In this document: piece after piece, positions 1 through 7,402 of the stretch
Numbering within the stretch: position 1 is the stretch's first letter
Layout of the letters: every line of letters starts with the position of its first letter
NCBI RefSeq assembly: GCF_040786285.1
Contig: NZ_JBFMKQ010000001.1
Coordinates: 2,232,001 to 2,296,000, forward strand
Length of the DNA stretch: 64,000 nt
From: Aquimarina sp040786285
GTDB taxonomy: Bacteria > Bacteroidota > Bacteroidia > Flavobacteriales > Flavobacteriaceae
Direction: 5' to 3'
Position numbers and translations under genes: made by a program
The notes under the pieces: model-generated
The model's input: only the letters and a program-made list of their open reading frames with translations
The model's database searches: none
What the model was told of the DNA's origin: nothing

Positions 1-1
1 A

Positions 2-106
2 AAAGAAGCCAGAACCAGGGCTAAAGAAAAACCTGCAGATTCTCTACCCATAAAAGAGTCTGATACTATTGTAGTAGATAGTGTAAAGGTCGATAGTATT
101 AAATAA
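2..106 (+). CDS. C-terminal tail of an unidentified protein (partial)
   Basis: An open frame enters from the left edge and ends at TAA 104-106, giving 34 residues rich in Lys, Glu, Asp and Val (it ends VDSVKVDSIK). The start and all domains lie outside the window, so no function can be given. The charged, low-complexity tail is typical of a disordered C-terminus. Confidence 0.5.
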   Translation, partial: KEARTRAKEKPADSLPIKESDTIVVDSVKVDSIK

Positions 107-420
107 ACCATTAGTCATCCCAGCGAATACGGGGATCTATTATTATTACTCGTTATCCATTTTCATGTTTTTAGTTTAAAATTCGTCAATTCGAGTGCTT
201 CGACCAAAGGAAGAAGTGTATCGAGAATAGAATTTTATCTCAAAAAAGCTATTCTCGATACAATTTTTCTTCTGTCATTTCGAACGCAGTGGACAGGTTA
301 CTGTAAAAATCACTCGAATTGACGCTTTTTTGATTTGTAACTCCACAAATGTACAACGGGTAATAATAAGGGCTTCTAGTCTTCCTTAGAATGAAAGGAC
401 TGATCGAAATTACGTAGTGT
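107..420. repeat. Intergenic region with inverted pair of REP-like repeats
   Basis: This 314-bp stretch has no gene. It carries two copies of one repeat family in opposite orientation. A forward copy at about 184-240 begins GTCAATTCGAGTG and contains TATCGAGAATAG. A reverse copy at about 247-365 ends CACTCGAATTGACGC and runs on into TTTGATTTGTA and ACAACGGGT, which match the flanks of the tandem units at 1241-1778. The two copies meet at CTATTCTCGATA, so the region can fold as a long cruciform. A fragment GTCATCCCAGCG near 115 belongs to another dispersed element, seen again at 46681. Confidence 0.7.
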
Positions 421-1104
421 TTATAATAAGCGTGTTAGTTCATCCACCACTTTAGGAACACCGGTTGTCGCTTTTTCGGCAAAGATGGTTAGGTTTTCTT
501 TAGGAGAAATCGCCGGATTAGGATCAATAAAATATACCGGTGCATGATGTGGGGCGTACTCTAGTAATCCAGCTGCCGGATATACTTGCATAGAGGTGCC
601 GATGATCATCAAAATATCTGCTTTTTCGGTTACTGTAATGGCAGTATCCATCATAGGGACTTGTTCGCCAAACCAAACAATATGAGGGCGCAATTGAGAA
701 TTGTGCTCGCAGAAATCCCCCAGGTATAAATCCTTTTTCCAGTCTAAGATGAGATGCTCATCAAACTGACTACGTACTTTTAGAAGCTCACCATGTAAAT
801 GAATAATAGAACTACTACCAGCTCTTTCATGTAAATCGTCTACATTTTGCGTTATAATGGTTACATTATATTGTTGTTCTAATTCAACAAGAGACATGTG
901 ACCCTTGTTTGGTGCTACAGTTAGTAACTGACTGCGTCTTTTATTATAAAAATCTAAGACTAATTCTGGATTGTTTTTCCAGCCTATTGGTGATGCTACT
1001 TCCATCACATCATGACCTTCCCAAAGCCCATTAGAATCTCTAAAGGTGTTTATTCCGCTCTCTGCACTAATTCCGGCACCAGTAAGTACAACAATATTTT
1101 TCAT
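421..1104 (-). CDS. cobB: Sir2-family NAD-dependent protein deacylase (class III, CobB/SIRT5-like)
   Basis: A 227-residue cytoplasmic enzyme predicted to remove acyl groups from lysine using NAD+. NAD-binding motifs are visible: GAGISAESGI (9-18) with FRD (21-23), and TQNVDDLHERAG (85-96). The catalytic His is H104 in HLHG. Y53 and R56 form the YxxR pair that in class III sirtuins such as SIRT5 and CobB binds succinyl or malonyl groups, so desuccinylase activity is plausible by family knowledge. RPHIVWFGE is also a class III signature. The four zinc-binding cysteines of E. coli CobB are missing: the first position is Ser (KVRSQ) and only one Cys lies in the following loop. The length is normal for the short bacterial form. 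The gene stands alone, flanked by repeats on both sides. Confidence 0.93.
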   Translation of the reverse strand: MKNIVVLTGAGISAESGINTFRDSNGLWEGHDVMEVASPIGWKNNPELVLDFYNKRRSQLLTVAPNKGHMSLVELEQQYNVTIITQNVDDLHERAGSSSIIHLHGELLKVRSQFDEHLILDWKKDLYLGDFCEHNSQLRPHIVWFGEQVPMMDTAITVTEKADILMIIGTSMQVYPAAGLLEYAPHHAPVYFIDPNPAISPKENLTIFAEKATTGVPKVVDELTRLL

Positions 1105-1148
1105 AAAATAGAGTATTACACCCGTTGTGGATTTTGATTTTTAGGTTG

Positions 1149-1207
1149 AAATTCGTCAATTCGAGTGCTTCGACCACAGGAAGAAGTATATCGAGAATAG
1201 AATTTCT
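1149..1207 (+). repeat. Single degenerate copy of the GTCAATTCGAGTG repeat
   Basis: The stretch from CGTCAATTCGAGTGCTTCG through TATCGAGAATAG closely matches the copy at 184-240. It precedes the 182-bp tandem array. The segment before it (ACCCGTTGTGGATTTTGAT) resembles a degenerate version of the tandem unit's own flank. Confidence 0.65.
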
Positions 1208-1240
1208 TGTTTGAAACTCCCAAAATCCGCAACTGGCAGT

Positions 1241-1778
1241 ATTAAGTATGTAGAAGTAAAGCTATCTAAAATAATTGAATAGTACATATAACCCGTTATA
1301 CATTCTAAAGGTTGTAAATCAAAAAAGCGTCAATTCGAGTGATTTTTCACAGTGAAACGAAGAAAAATTGTATCGAGAATCGCTTTTTTTAAGACGAAAA
1401 AGCAAAATACACAATGGGTAATACTAAATATGTATGAGTAAAGCTATCCAAAATAGTTGAATAGTACATATAACCCGTTGTACATTCTAAACGGTACAAA
1501 TCAAAAAAGCGTCAATTCGAGTGATTTTTCACAGTGAAACGAAGAAAAATTGTATCGAGAATCGCTTTTTTTAAGACGAAAAAGCAAAATACACAATGGG
1601 TAATACTAAATATGTATGAGTAAAGCTATCTAAAATAATTGAATAGTACATATAACCCGTTATACATTCTAAACGGTACAAATCAAAAAAGCGTCAATTC
1701 GAGTGATTTTTCACAGTGAAACGAAGAAAAATTGTATCGAGAATCGCTTTTTTTAAGACGAAAAAGCAAAATACACAA
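1241..1778 (+). repeat. Three tandem copies of a 182-bp hairpin-forming repeat
   Basis: The landmark GCGTCAATTCGAGTG occurs at 1327, 1509 and 1691, giving an exact period of 182 bp, and copies differ at only a few bases. Each unit has a large nested inverted repeat: AAAAAAGCG pairs with CGCTTTTTT, GATTTTT with AAAAAT, and a central TTTCAC-A-GTGAAA. The rest of the unit (AACCCGTT, AGTACATATAACCCG) is not palindromic. No long frame is open. The region 1105-2084 otherwise holds only AT-rich DNA and the upstream region of the LytTR gene. Confidence 0.85.
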
Positions 1779-1847
1779 CGACTTATATGTAGTAATCATA
1801 TTGATTTTTAATCACTAAATGATAAGTTCGGCATAAAAATTATAAGG

Positions 1848-1883
1848 TTTTTTACAATGTTATATACTGATTATTATTTTTGC
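1848..1883 (+). promoter_or_regulatory. Candidate Bacteroidota-type promoter upstream of the LytTR regulator
   Basis: TATTTTTGC at 1875-1883 fits the Bacteroidota -7 element TAnnTTTG, with a T-rich block near 1848-1853 where the -33 TTTG is expected (no exact TTTG). It lies about 200 bp before the LytTR start. The call rests on motif match only. Confidence 0.35.
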
Positions 1884-2084
1884 CCGTTTTAGTACCTCAG
1901 AATTACCTATCGATAAAATGATTATAATTGCCGATTATTGGTTCTGTGTAATGGATTGAACTAGAGTGCTTTCCGTATTAATTTTACGGTTATACCGTAT
2001 CAATAAAAATGATAAATACTCTATCTTGTAAGTAGAATAATACAACATATACTAACCAACACTAATTTTTTAATAGCCAACCCT

Positions 2085-2822
2085 ATGAAATATCCTTATG
2101 TAATTATTGATAATGATCAAAAGATTGCAAATTCTATCCAATTAGCCCTAGAAGAACAGACCAATTATATCTGTACCGGAATAGCTAAAGATGAGCAAGA
2201 TGCATTGGATTTAATTTTAGAGAGAAAGCCCCGATTAGTTTTTCTGGAGCCAGAGGTTCCGGGTATGCATTGTAGTAAAACTCAATATTCGTTAATGACA
2301 GAATTGGGTAAGTATATGTCACAGTTACCCGAGTTTATTGTGATCACAAAAACATCTGATTATGCTATAGAGGGTATACGTAACAGAGTGATGGATTATA
2401 TTCTAAAACCTTTTAATAAAAACCAGGTTATCAGAACGTTAATGAGGTTTGAGAAAGATTTTGATCAGGATATAGACAATACATTGTGCTTTAAATCGTA
2501 TGGTGATTATAGGTTTGTTGATGTAGATGAGATACTATATCTCAAGGCAGATAATAATACTACAGATTTTATTATGAGTAACGGAAATACGGTAGAAGCT
2601 TTTAAAACGCTAAAGCATTTTCAGGATTTGTTGCCTGATCATTTTGTAAGAATCCATAACAGCTATATTATTAATACGCGCTATGTGTCTAGAATACATT
2701 TTGGTAAGGCAAAATGCGCCATAAAAAATACTAATGATTTGATTCCGTTTTCGAAATCGTATAAAAATAATGTAGAAGAGATTAAAGATAATTTAGCAAA
2801 GAATAGTTTAATAAATATTTGA
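2085..2822 (+). CDS. LytTR-type response regulator with Glu at the phosphoacceptor position
   Basis: A 245-residue cytoplasmic DNA-binding regulator with a receiver domain (about 1-120) and a LytTR domain (about 135-240; motifs SYGDYRFV, ILYLKADNN, RIHNSYIIN). The receiver keeps the acidic pair D9 and D11, T88 and K108 (LKPF), but where the family has FLDxxMPGM this protein has FLEPEVPGM, so the normal phosphorylated Asp is E55. Glu can mimic phospho-Asp in some receivers, so the protein may be constitutively active or respond to something other than phosphorylation (inference). No kinase is adjacent on the upstream side. A terminator follows immediately, so the gene is probably monocistronic. 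LytTR proteins usually bind direct repeats; the target here is unknown. Confidence 0.9.
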   Translation: MKYPYVIIDNDQKIANSIQLALEEQTNYICTGIAKDEQDALDLILERKPRLVFLEPEVPGMHCSKTQYSLMTELGKYMSQLPEFIVITKTSDYAIEGIRNRVMDYILKPFNKNQVIRTLMRFEKDFDQDIDNTLCFKSYGDYRFVDVDEILYLKADNNTTDFIMSNGNTVEAFKTLKHFQDLLPDHFVRIHNSYIINTRYVSRIHFGKAKCAIKNTNDLIPFSKSYKNNVEEIKDNLAKNSLINI

Positions 2823-2847
2823 TTTAAGACACTTTTAGTAAAACATT

Positions 2848-2880
2848 AACCGATAGCTAACCCTAGCTATCGGTTTTTTT
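2848..2880 (+). terminator. Rho-independent terminator after the LytTR gene
   Basis: An 11-bp perfect stem, AACCGATAGCT and AGCTATCGGTT, with a 6-nt loop is followed by a run of T. It begins 25 bp after the LytTR stop codon. Confidence 0.9.
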
Positions 2881-3208
2881 GTTATGTGTTTTTTTTAGCG
2901 GAAGAATATCATTATGTAGGTTTTTTCTTTCGTGTTTCTAAGTCATTTTTTAAAATCTATCTACCTACTCGTATAATGGGTTCATTTACCCTTATTCGCT
3001 ACCCATCCACTAAAGACACCTTAATATATTGGGCGCGCGCGAGGTTTAAGCATACATTTGTAGTGTACAATTAGAGATACAAACCAAAATATTTGGTAAG
3101 TATGCTAAAAACTTCGCCAGCGCAGCGAAAAACCCCAAAGTAAAATTTAAAAATTAATTTACCCCATAAAGACCTAGTCTTTAAATTAAAAACTAAAAAA
3201 GAACAGTT
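2881..3208. other. Intergenic region before the micro-lipoproteins
   Basis: 328 bp with no convincing gene; the only open frame (2886-3074) has no recognisable features. Visible structure is GCGCGCGCGAGG near 3034, a small stem TTCGC/GCGAA near 3110-3128, and TAAAGAC/GTCTTTA at 3168-3184 just before the first micro-lipoprotein, all possible 5' leader structure. Confidence 0.45.
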
Positions 3209-3358
3209 ATGAAAACTATAAAAACATTATTCGCTATACTATTTTTAAGTACATTTTTTATCGCTTGTGAAGCAGATTCAGTAAATGATGAGGTAGGGAT
3301 TGAAAATATTGATAAGCTGAGTTTAGAGGATGCAGATGAAGAAGTAAAACCACAATAA
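3209..3358 (+). CDS. Micro-lipoprotein, 49 aa (paralogue A)
   Basis: This short gene starts MKTIKTLFAILFLSTFFIAC. A basic start, hydrophobic core and lipobox FIAC place the lipidated Cys at about residue 20. The mature part is only about 30 residues and very acidic (DSVNDEVGIENID, then LEDADEEVKP). It was recognised because the next gene encodes the same pattern with many silent and conservative changes, showing selection on protein sequence. It is probably an outer-membrane or periplasmic peptide. The family is not one I recognise. It lies between the LytTR regulator and a sensor kinase, so a modulator role is possible but unproven. Confidence 0.75.
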   Translation: MKTIKTLFAILFLSTFFIACEADSVNDEVGIENIDKLSLEDADEEVKPQ

Positions 3359-3449
3359 GTTTATTTTAAAGATTTACAAAATGATATTGTGAAACATTAC
3401 AAAATCTGGAACCATAAAATTAATTTAATAAAATTAAAATCATCGAATT

Positions 3450-3614
3450 ATGAAAACTACGAAAGTTATAAGAGCTATTTTTACAGTATCATTTTTCAGT
3501 ATATTTTTTATTGCGTGTGAGACGGATTCGTTAAATGAAGAAGTTGGTATTGATGAAATAGATGAAATTGAAAAGTCTTTTGAAGATGCAGAGGAAGAAG
3601 TAAAACCAGGATAA
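3450..3614 (+). CDS. Micro-lipoprotein, 54 aa (paralogue B)
   Basis: A paralogue of the gene 91 bp upstream. It starts MKTTKVIRAIF, has lipobox FFIAC, and its mature part ETDSLNEEVGIDEID continues to an acidic tail ending EDAEEEVKPG. The shared pattern C-E-x-D-S-x-N-x-E-V-G-I in both copies indicates a real small family. A strong terminator follows, so the two genes probably form one transcript separate from the kinase gene. Function is unknown. Confidence 0.75.
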   Translation: MKTTKVIRAIFTVSFFSIFFIACETDSLNEEVGIDEIDEIEKSFEDAEEEVKPG

Positions 3615-3656
3615 GAGTTGATAAATGTAAATACATTTAATAATAAAATATTTTAA

Positions 3657-3709
3657 AATTAAAGAAGTGCTTGAGAATCTCTTGAATAAGCACTTCTTTA
3701 ATTTTTTTT
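3657..3709 (+). terminator. Rho-independent terminator after the micro-lipoprotein pair
   Basis: A 16-bp stem, AATTAAAGAAGTGCTT with AAGCACTTCTTTAATT, and a 15-nt loop are followed by T-rich sequence. It separates the micro-lipoproteins from the histidine kinase gene. Confidence 0.9.
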
Positions 3710-3751
3710 GTTATCTATAATCCTTAAATTGGTTGAGTTTTTCAAAATAGT

Positions 3752-5812
3752 ATGAAGCATTTTTTAAATAGTATTTTAATAATATTTTTTCTTAGTTTGT
3801 TTTTGGGGTGTTCTGTAGAATCCAAAAAACGTGATTACGAGACGGATGATTTAAAAGATAACCTTATAAATTCACATTTGGATAAATCTAAGGATAAGTC
3901 AAGGTCAATTAATGATCGGAAAGATGACTTAGCTAAAGCATATGGTATTGTTAGCACTTTATCAGATAACCCTCTGAAAATTGAACGATTACATAATATT
4001 TCGATTGAATATTACTCTTTAGATGAACAGGAGAAATTTAAGCAATTAAACTTAAGAGCTTTAGATTTAGCAAAACGATTGAAAGATTCTATTAAGTTAG
4101 CCAAGTCCTATGGTTTTTTAGGTATATACTATAGAAGTAGAGAGTTAGATAGTGCTTATAAAAGCTTTAATGAAGCTGATAAAATTTATTTATCCTTCGA
4201 TAAGGATCAAAAAAGAGATCCAGTTACATATGCTTATGATCATGGGAAAGTGTTGATAGACCTGGCTAAACTATCCAGAAAAGTTAAGGATTATTCCGAA
4301 AGTGAGAATCTTACTATAAGAGCGATAAAAAAATTTGAATTAGCTGAAGATAAAACAGAATCATATTTACCGTTATCTTATTCCAATTTGGGGACAGTTG
4401 CAAAATATTTAGAGAGATATGATGATGCCGTTTTTTATCACCAAAAGGCAATAGAGTATGCAGAAAACACAAAAAAAGAAACTCTATATGCTATTATCGG
4501 GAATAATAACATTGGAACCGTATATAAGTCTCAAAAAAAATATGATAAAGCGAAGGAGTATTATAATAAAGCTTTATCTTATGATGGTTTTTTAAGAAAA
4601 ACCCCAAAACAATATGCCTTGTTGTTAGATAATTTAGCGTATGTTAACTTTTTATCTAATGACACTTCAAAAATACCAGAGCTTTTCTATATGACCTTAA
4701 AAATTAGGGATAGTATTGATGATCAATATGGTATTGCTACTAATACTTTACACTTAGCAGAATATTACAAATCCATCGATAATGATAGTATTGCAAAATT
4801 ATACGTTGAACGATCAAGAGATATCTCATTGGACTTACAAAATAATGAGGAATTATTAAAGGCTTATCAATTGCTATCTGAGATAACAAATAATGAAAAA
4901 GGATTAGAGTATGCTAATAAGTATATTAGATTAAATGACAGTCTAGTAAAAGAAGAACGTTTGGTAAGAGATAAATTTGCTAGGGTTAAATTTGAAACTG
5001 ATGAGATTACAGAAAAAAACCTCCAAATCAGCCGTGAAAACGAGATCCTAATTATCGCAATACTAGGGTTAACCGCCTTATTTTTATTAGGATATATTAT
5101 CTTTAGGCAGCAACAAAGTAATAAAGAGCTAATGTTTGCACAAACACAGCAAGAAGCCAATCAAGAGATCTATCGATTATTATTGAATCAACAAATCAAA
5201 TTAGAGGAAGGCCGCCAATTAGAGCAACAACGCATGTCTGAGGAGTTGCATGATGGAGTGCTAGGTAGACTGTTTGGGGTACGATTAAGTCTTGATGGGA
5301 TCAACCAACGAGCCAATGATGGCTTTACAGAATCTAGAAATAAATATATAGACGAACTTAAATCTATAGAAAAAGAAATACGGTTAATCTCTCATGATCT
5401 GGGTACAGAATCATTGCCATCAGATGTGGCGTATATCGATGCCGTAGAAAGCCTGATTAGTGATTTATGTGATGTAAATGAAATAAATTTTGAGTTTAGC
5501 AATGATGAAGATATTGATTGGGAGCATATCGACGATCAGAAAAAGGTAAACTTATTTAGAATTTTACAAGAATCATTGCAGAATATTTTTAAACATGCCA
5601 ATGCAAAAAGTATAAAAATTAATTTCGATTTTATAGAAGATAAAATAAATCTTACTATCTTGGATGATGGAATAGGATTCAAGAGCGCAAAGGTTAAAAA
5701 AGGAATTGGTTTAAAGAATATTACCTCCAGAGTTAGTCAGATGAGTGGAGTAGTTCAATTTTTAAGTAATAAAGATTCGGGCACTGTAGTTTCAGTTAGT
5801 GTACCGGCTTAA
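3752..5812 (+). CDS. TPR-containing sensor histidine kinase (NarL/HisKA_3 type), predicted lipoprotein-like N-terminus
   Basis: A 686-residue membrane sensor. The N-terminus is a hydrophobic signal ending FLGC (Cys near residue 20), so the sensor part is periplasmic and perhaps lipid-anchored. Residues about 50-420 form tetratricopeptide repeats (for example YSNLGTVAKYLERYDDAVFY). A membrane segment spans about 434-455 and is followed by a coiled coil. The dimerisation/phosphoacceptor domain has ELHDGV with H500, and the ATPase domain has the N box ESLQNIFKHANA (607-618), DDGIGF from D638, and GIGLKNI. The length and order match the Bacteroidota family of TPR-hybrid NarL-type kinases, which commonly pair with a LuxR-type regulator; such a gene follows 106 bp downstream. 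The signal is unknown. Confidence 0.92.
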   Translation: MKHFLNSILIIFFLSLFLGCSVESKKRDYETDDLKDNLINSHLDKSKDKSRSINDRKDDLAKAYGIVSTLSDNPLKIERLHNISIEYYSLDEQEKFKQLNLRALDLAKRLKDSIKLAKSYGFLGIYYRSRELDSAYKSFNEADKIYLSFDKDQKRDPVTYAYDHGKVLIDLAKLSRKVKDYSESENLTIRAIKKFELAEDKTESYLPLSYSNLGTVAKYLERYDDAVFYHQKAIEYAENTKKETLYAIIGNNNIGTVYKSQKKYDKAKEYYNKALSYDGFLRKTPKQYALLLDNLAYVNFLSNDTSKIPELFYMTLKIRDSIDDQYGIATNTLHLAEYYKSIDNDSIAKLYVERSRDISLDLQNNEELLKAYQLLSEITNNEKGLEYANKYIRLNDSLVKEERLVRDKFARVKFETDEITEKNLQISRENEILIIAILGLTALFLLGYIIFRQQQSNKELMFAQTQQEANQEIYRLLLNQQIKLEEGRQLEQQRMSEELHDGVLGRLFGVRLSLDGINQRANDGFTESRNKYIDELKSIEKEIRLISHDLGTESLPSDVAYIDAVESLISDLCDVNEINFEFSNDEDIDWEHIDDQKKVNLFRILQESLQNIFKHANAKSIKINFDFIEDKINLTILDDGIGFKSAKVKKGIGLKNITSRVSQMSGVVQFLSNKDSGTVVSVSVPA

Positions 5813-5918
5813 ACTAACTAAAACGTATCATTCTAAAAAATGATCATAATATTTTGCTTCTAACCAAGTTTACATAGTATGACATTCTATTTTAGAGCTA
5901 AAACAACAAATTTTTGAA

Positions 5919-6590
5919 ATGAAGAAAAAGCTAAAAGTTCTTATGATTGACGATCACCCTATGATCATCGAAGGGTATAAGAATACCTTATTAGGAGAAA
6001 ACCAAAAAGAGTATCAAATCAAGATTGATATAGCATCCAATTGTGATGATGCTTACGAAAAAATCCAAAAATCTTCTCAGTCTACTCCTTATGACATGCT
6101 TTTTGTGGATATAAAATTACCCCCATCATCAGATGGTACAATTACTTCTGGCGAAGATTTGGCAAAGCATGCAAAAGAACTACTTCCTAAGGCCAAGATC
6201 ATTATATTAACGATGCACAGAGAAGATCACCGAATCCATAATATCCTTAAGAATATTAATCCCACCGGATTTCTAATAAAAAGTGATCTAACCTCTAGCG
6301 AGCTATTATTGGCGTTTAATAATATAGTAAAAGGCAAGGCATATTATAGTGCAACAGTAAATGATCATTTTAGAAAAATGATGACGAATAAATTCTCTTT
6401 AGATGAGAAAAACCTAAAGATTTTATACCACCTTTCAAGAGGGGTAAAGACAAAGAACCTACCAAACTATGTAAGCTTATCTCTTAGTGCTATAGAGAAA
6501 AGAAAAAATCAGATTAAAGAGATGTTCTCTATTGCCAAAGCAGATGATCAGCAATTACTGGAAGAAGCACGTAAAAGAGGATTTATATAA
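5919..6590 (+). CDS. LuxR/NarL-type response regulator, partner of the upstream kinase
   Basis: A 223-residue cytoplasmic transcription regulator. The receiver domain (1-130) has D11 and D12, phosphoacceptor D64 in LFVDIKLPP, the conserved Thr in IILTMHRED and Lys in GFLIKSD, so unlike the LytTR protein at 2085 it looks competent for phosphotransfer. The C-terminal region (about 150-215) is a helix-turn-helix of the LuxR/GerE class, with LSRGVKTKNLPNYVSLSLSAIE replacing the usual consensus only moderately. It is co-oriented with the kinase gene, with a small stem (ATCATT/AATGAT, 5827-5844) in the gap. A terminator follows at once. Regulated genes are not evident; the adhesin module downstream is a candidate only by proximity. 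Confidence 0.9.
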   Translation: MKKKLKVLMIDDHPMIIEGYKNTLLGENQKEYQIKIDIASNCDDAYEKIQKSSQSTPYDMLFVDIKLPPSSDGTITSGEDLAKHAKELLPKAKIIILTMHREDHRIHNILKNINPTGFLIKSDLTSSELLLAFNNIVKGKAYYSATVNDHFRKMMTNKFSLDEKNLKILYHLSRGVKTKNLPNYVSLSLSAIEKRKNQIKEMFSIAKADDQQLLEEARKRGFI

Positions 6591-6617
6591 TAGAGTATTT
6601 TACATGTATATACTAAC

Positions 6618-6652
6618 AAAAAAGAGGCTATCGGTGTGATAGCCTCTTTTTT
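6618..6652 (+). terminator. Rho-independent terminator after the response regulator
   Basis: AAAAAGAGGCTATC and GATAGCCTCTTTTTT form a 14-bp stem with a 5-nt loop and a T run, isolating the signalling genes from adhesin module 1. Confidence 0.92.
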
Positions 6653-6813
6653 GTTACGGCTTAACCGTATTTTTCATTACGGAAAACCAGAATTTAACGT
6701 GAAATTATCTTGTTTTTGTAAAAAAAATATTTAAATTTACGATGTTAAAAAAAACATAAAGTAAACCGAATTTTAAAACAGTAGCCTATAAAAAAAATTA
6801 CACTTTAATTTCT

Positions 6814-6858
6814 GCATACCCCTTACACGCATACCCCTTACACGCATACCCCTTACGT
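6814..6858 (+). repeat. Three 15-bp direct repeats in the module 1 control region
   Basis: The unit GCATACCCCTTACAC occurs at 6814, 6829 and 6844; the last copy ends in GT. The spacing of 15 bp is about one and a half helical turns. The core TACCCC is also found at the equivalent place in modules 2 (TTTCTTACCCC, about 20664) and 3 (about 48157), but only once in each, so it is a candidate regulator-binding site multiplied in module 1. Confidence 0.7.
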
Positions 6859-6936
6859 GTTATTAGTGTCTTTTTTTGACTACTGTTAAGTGAACATTTA
6901 ATCGTCATTATGAATTGTGATATCTACACCCCTATA

Positions 6937-6985
6937 GATATTCCATTTGGTAATGTGTATGTCAAACATTACCAAAAGGGATATC
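6937..6985 (+). promoter_or_regulatory. Long hairpin or palindromic operator 4 nt before the leader ORF
   Basis: The arms 6937-6956 and 6966-6985 pair over almost 20 bp. TTTGGTAATGT with ACATTACCAAA is perfect over 11 bp; GATATTCC with GGGATATC adds 8 more with one T-G pair; a single A-A mismatch separates the two blocks. The loop is 9 nt (GTATGTCAA). The ATG of the leader ORF lies at 6990. As RNA this would hide the ribosome landing site; as DNA it is a large palindromic operator. Confidence 0.7.
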
Positions 6986-6989
6986 GCGT

Positions 6990-7394
6990 ATGATTGAAAT
7001 TACATTTATTTCTCTTAGTAAGAGTGTAACGATGTTTTTATCGTTTATGCTTGTTGTTCTAACTCTATATACATGCTATATAGAAACCTCTCTATGGATC
7101 ACATCAAAAAAATTACTTGATAAAAGTGTACTCCTAAAAAAGTATTGCCCAATTTCTACACATGACAATTCCCATTCTTTAAAGAACGCGCGTAACAATT
7201 ACAGTAGCCTTACTCTGGTAAAACATACTTCTAAGTCATTGATTTTGTTGACTTCTTTTGTAAAAAAAAATAAGTCAAATCATAACTATCAAAAATTTGA
7301 TTTTGGTTTTCGAGAACTAGCCCCTAAGCATGCAAATTATAAAGTAGTTTCCTTAGGATCCCATAAAATAAATAACAAAACCCTTTTATCATAA
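6990..7394 (+). CDS. Leader ORF 1, 134 aa, ending 8 nt before adhesin 1
   Basis: This open frame encodes a protein with an N-terminal hydrophobic segment (about 14-30, MFLSFMLVVLTLYTCYI) and a basic, Ser/Asn/Lys-rich remainder. I do not recognise a family. What argues for translation is its position: the other two giant adhesins are preceded by unrelated open frames that also stop 7 nt upstream of the adhesin start. Its end (NKTLLS and the following AGCTT-ATG) is nearly identical to the end of leader ORF 2 (YKTILS). It may be a membrane peptide or a coupling leader that sets adhesin translation. It may instead be fortuitous; coding potential was not computed. Confidence 0.45.
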   Translation: MIEITFISLSKSVTMFLSFMLVVLTLYTCYIETSLWITSKKLLDKSVLLKKYCPISTHDNSHSLKNARNNYSSLTLVKHTSKSLILLTSFVKKNKSNHNYQKFDFGFRELAPKHANYKVVSLGSHKINNKTLLS

Positions 7395-7402
7395 AGAAGC
7401 TT

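Larger units (their letters stand above)
6653..6989 (+). promoter_or_regulatory. Upstream control region of adhesin module 1
   Basis: 337 bp without a gene. A block from about 6735 to 6810 (ATGTTAAAAAAAAC, then TATAAAAAAAATTACAC) is clearly related to about 20586-20650 upstream of module 2, indicating a duplicated promoter region. It leads into three direct repeats at 6814-6858 and a long hairpin at 6937-6985. A promoter core could not be fixed; TAAATTTA occurs in both copies near the start of the block. Confidence 0.6.

Noticed and set aside
1241..1778. CRISPR array
   Set aside because: The repeats are 182 bp and contiguous, with no short repeat plus unique spacer structure and no cas genes nearby.
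2886..3074. 62-residue open frame after the LytTR terminator
   Set aside because: No signal, domain or paralogue; it starts right after a T tract and has an unusual Phe/Tyr/Arg-rich composition. It is likely chance.
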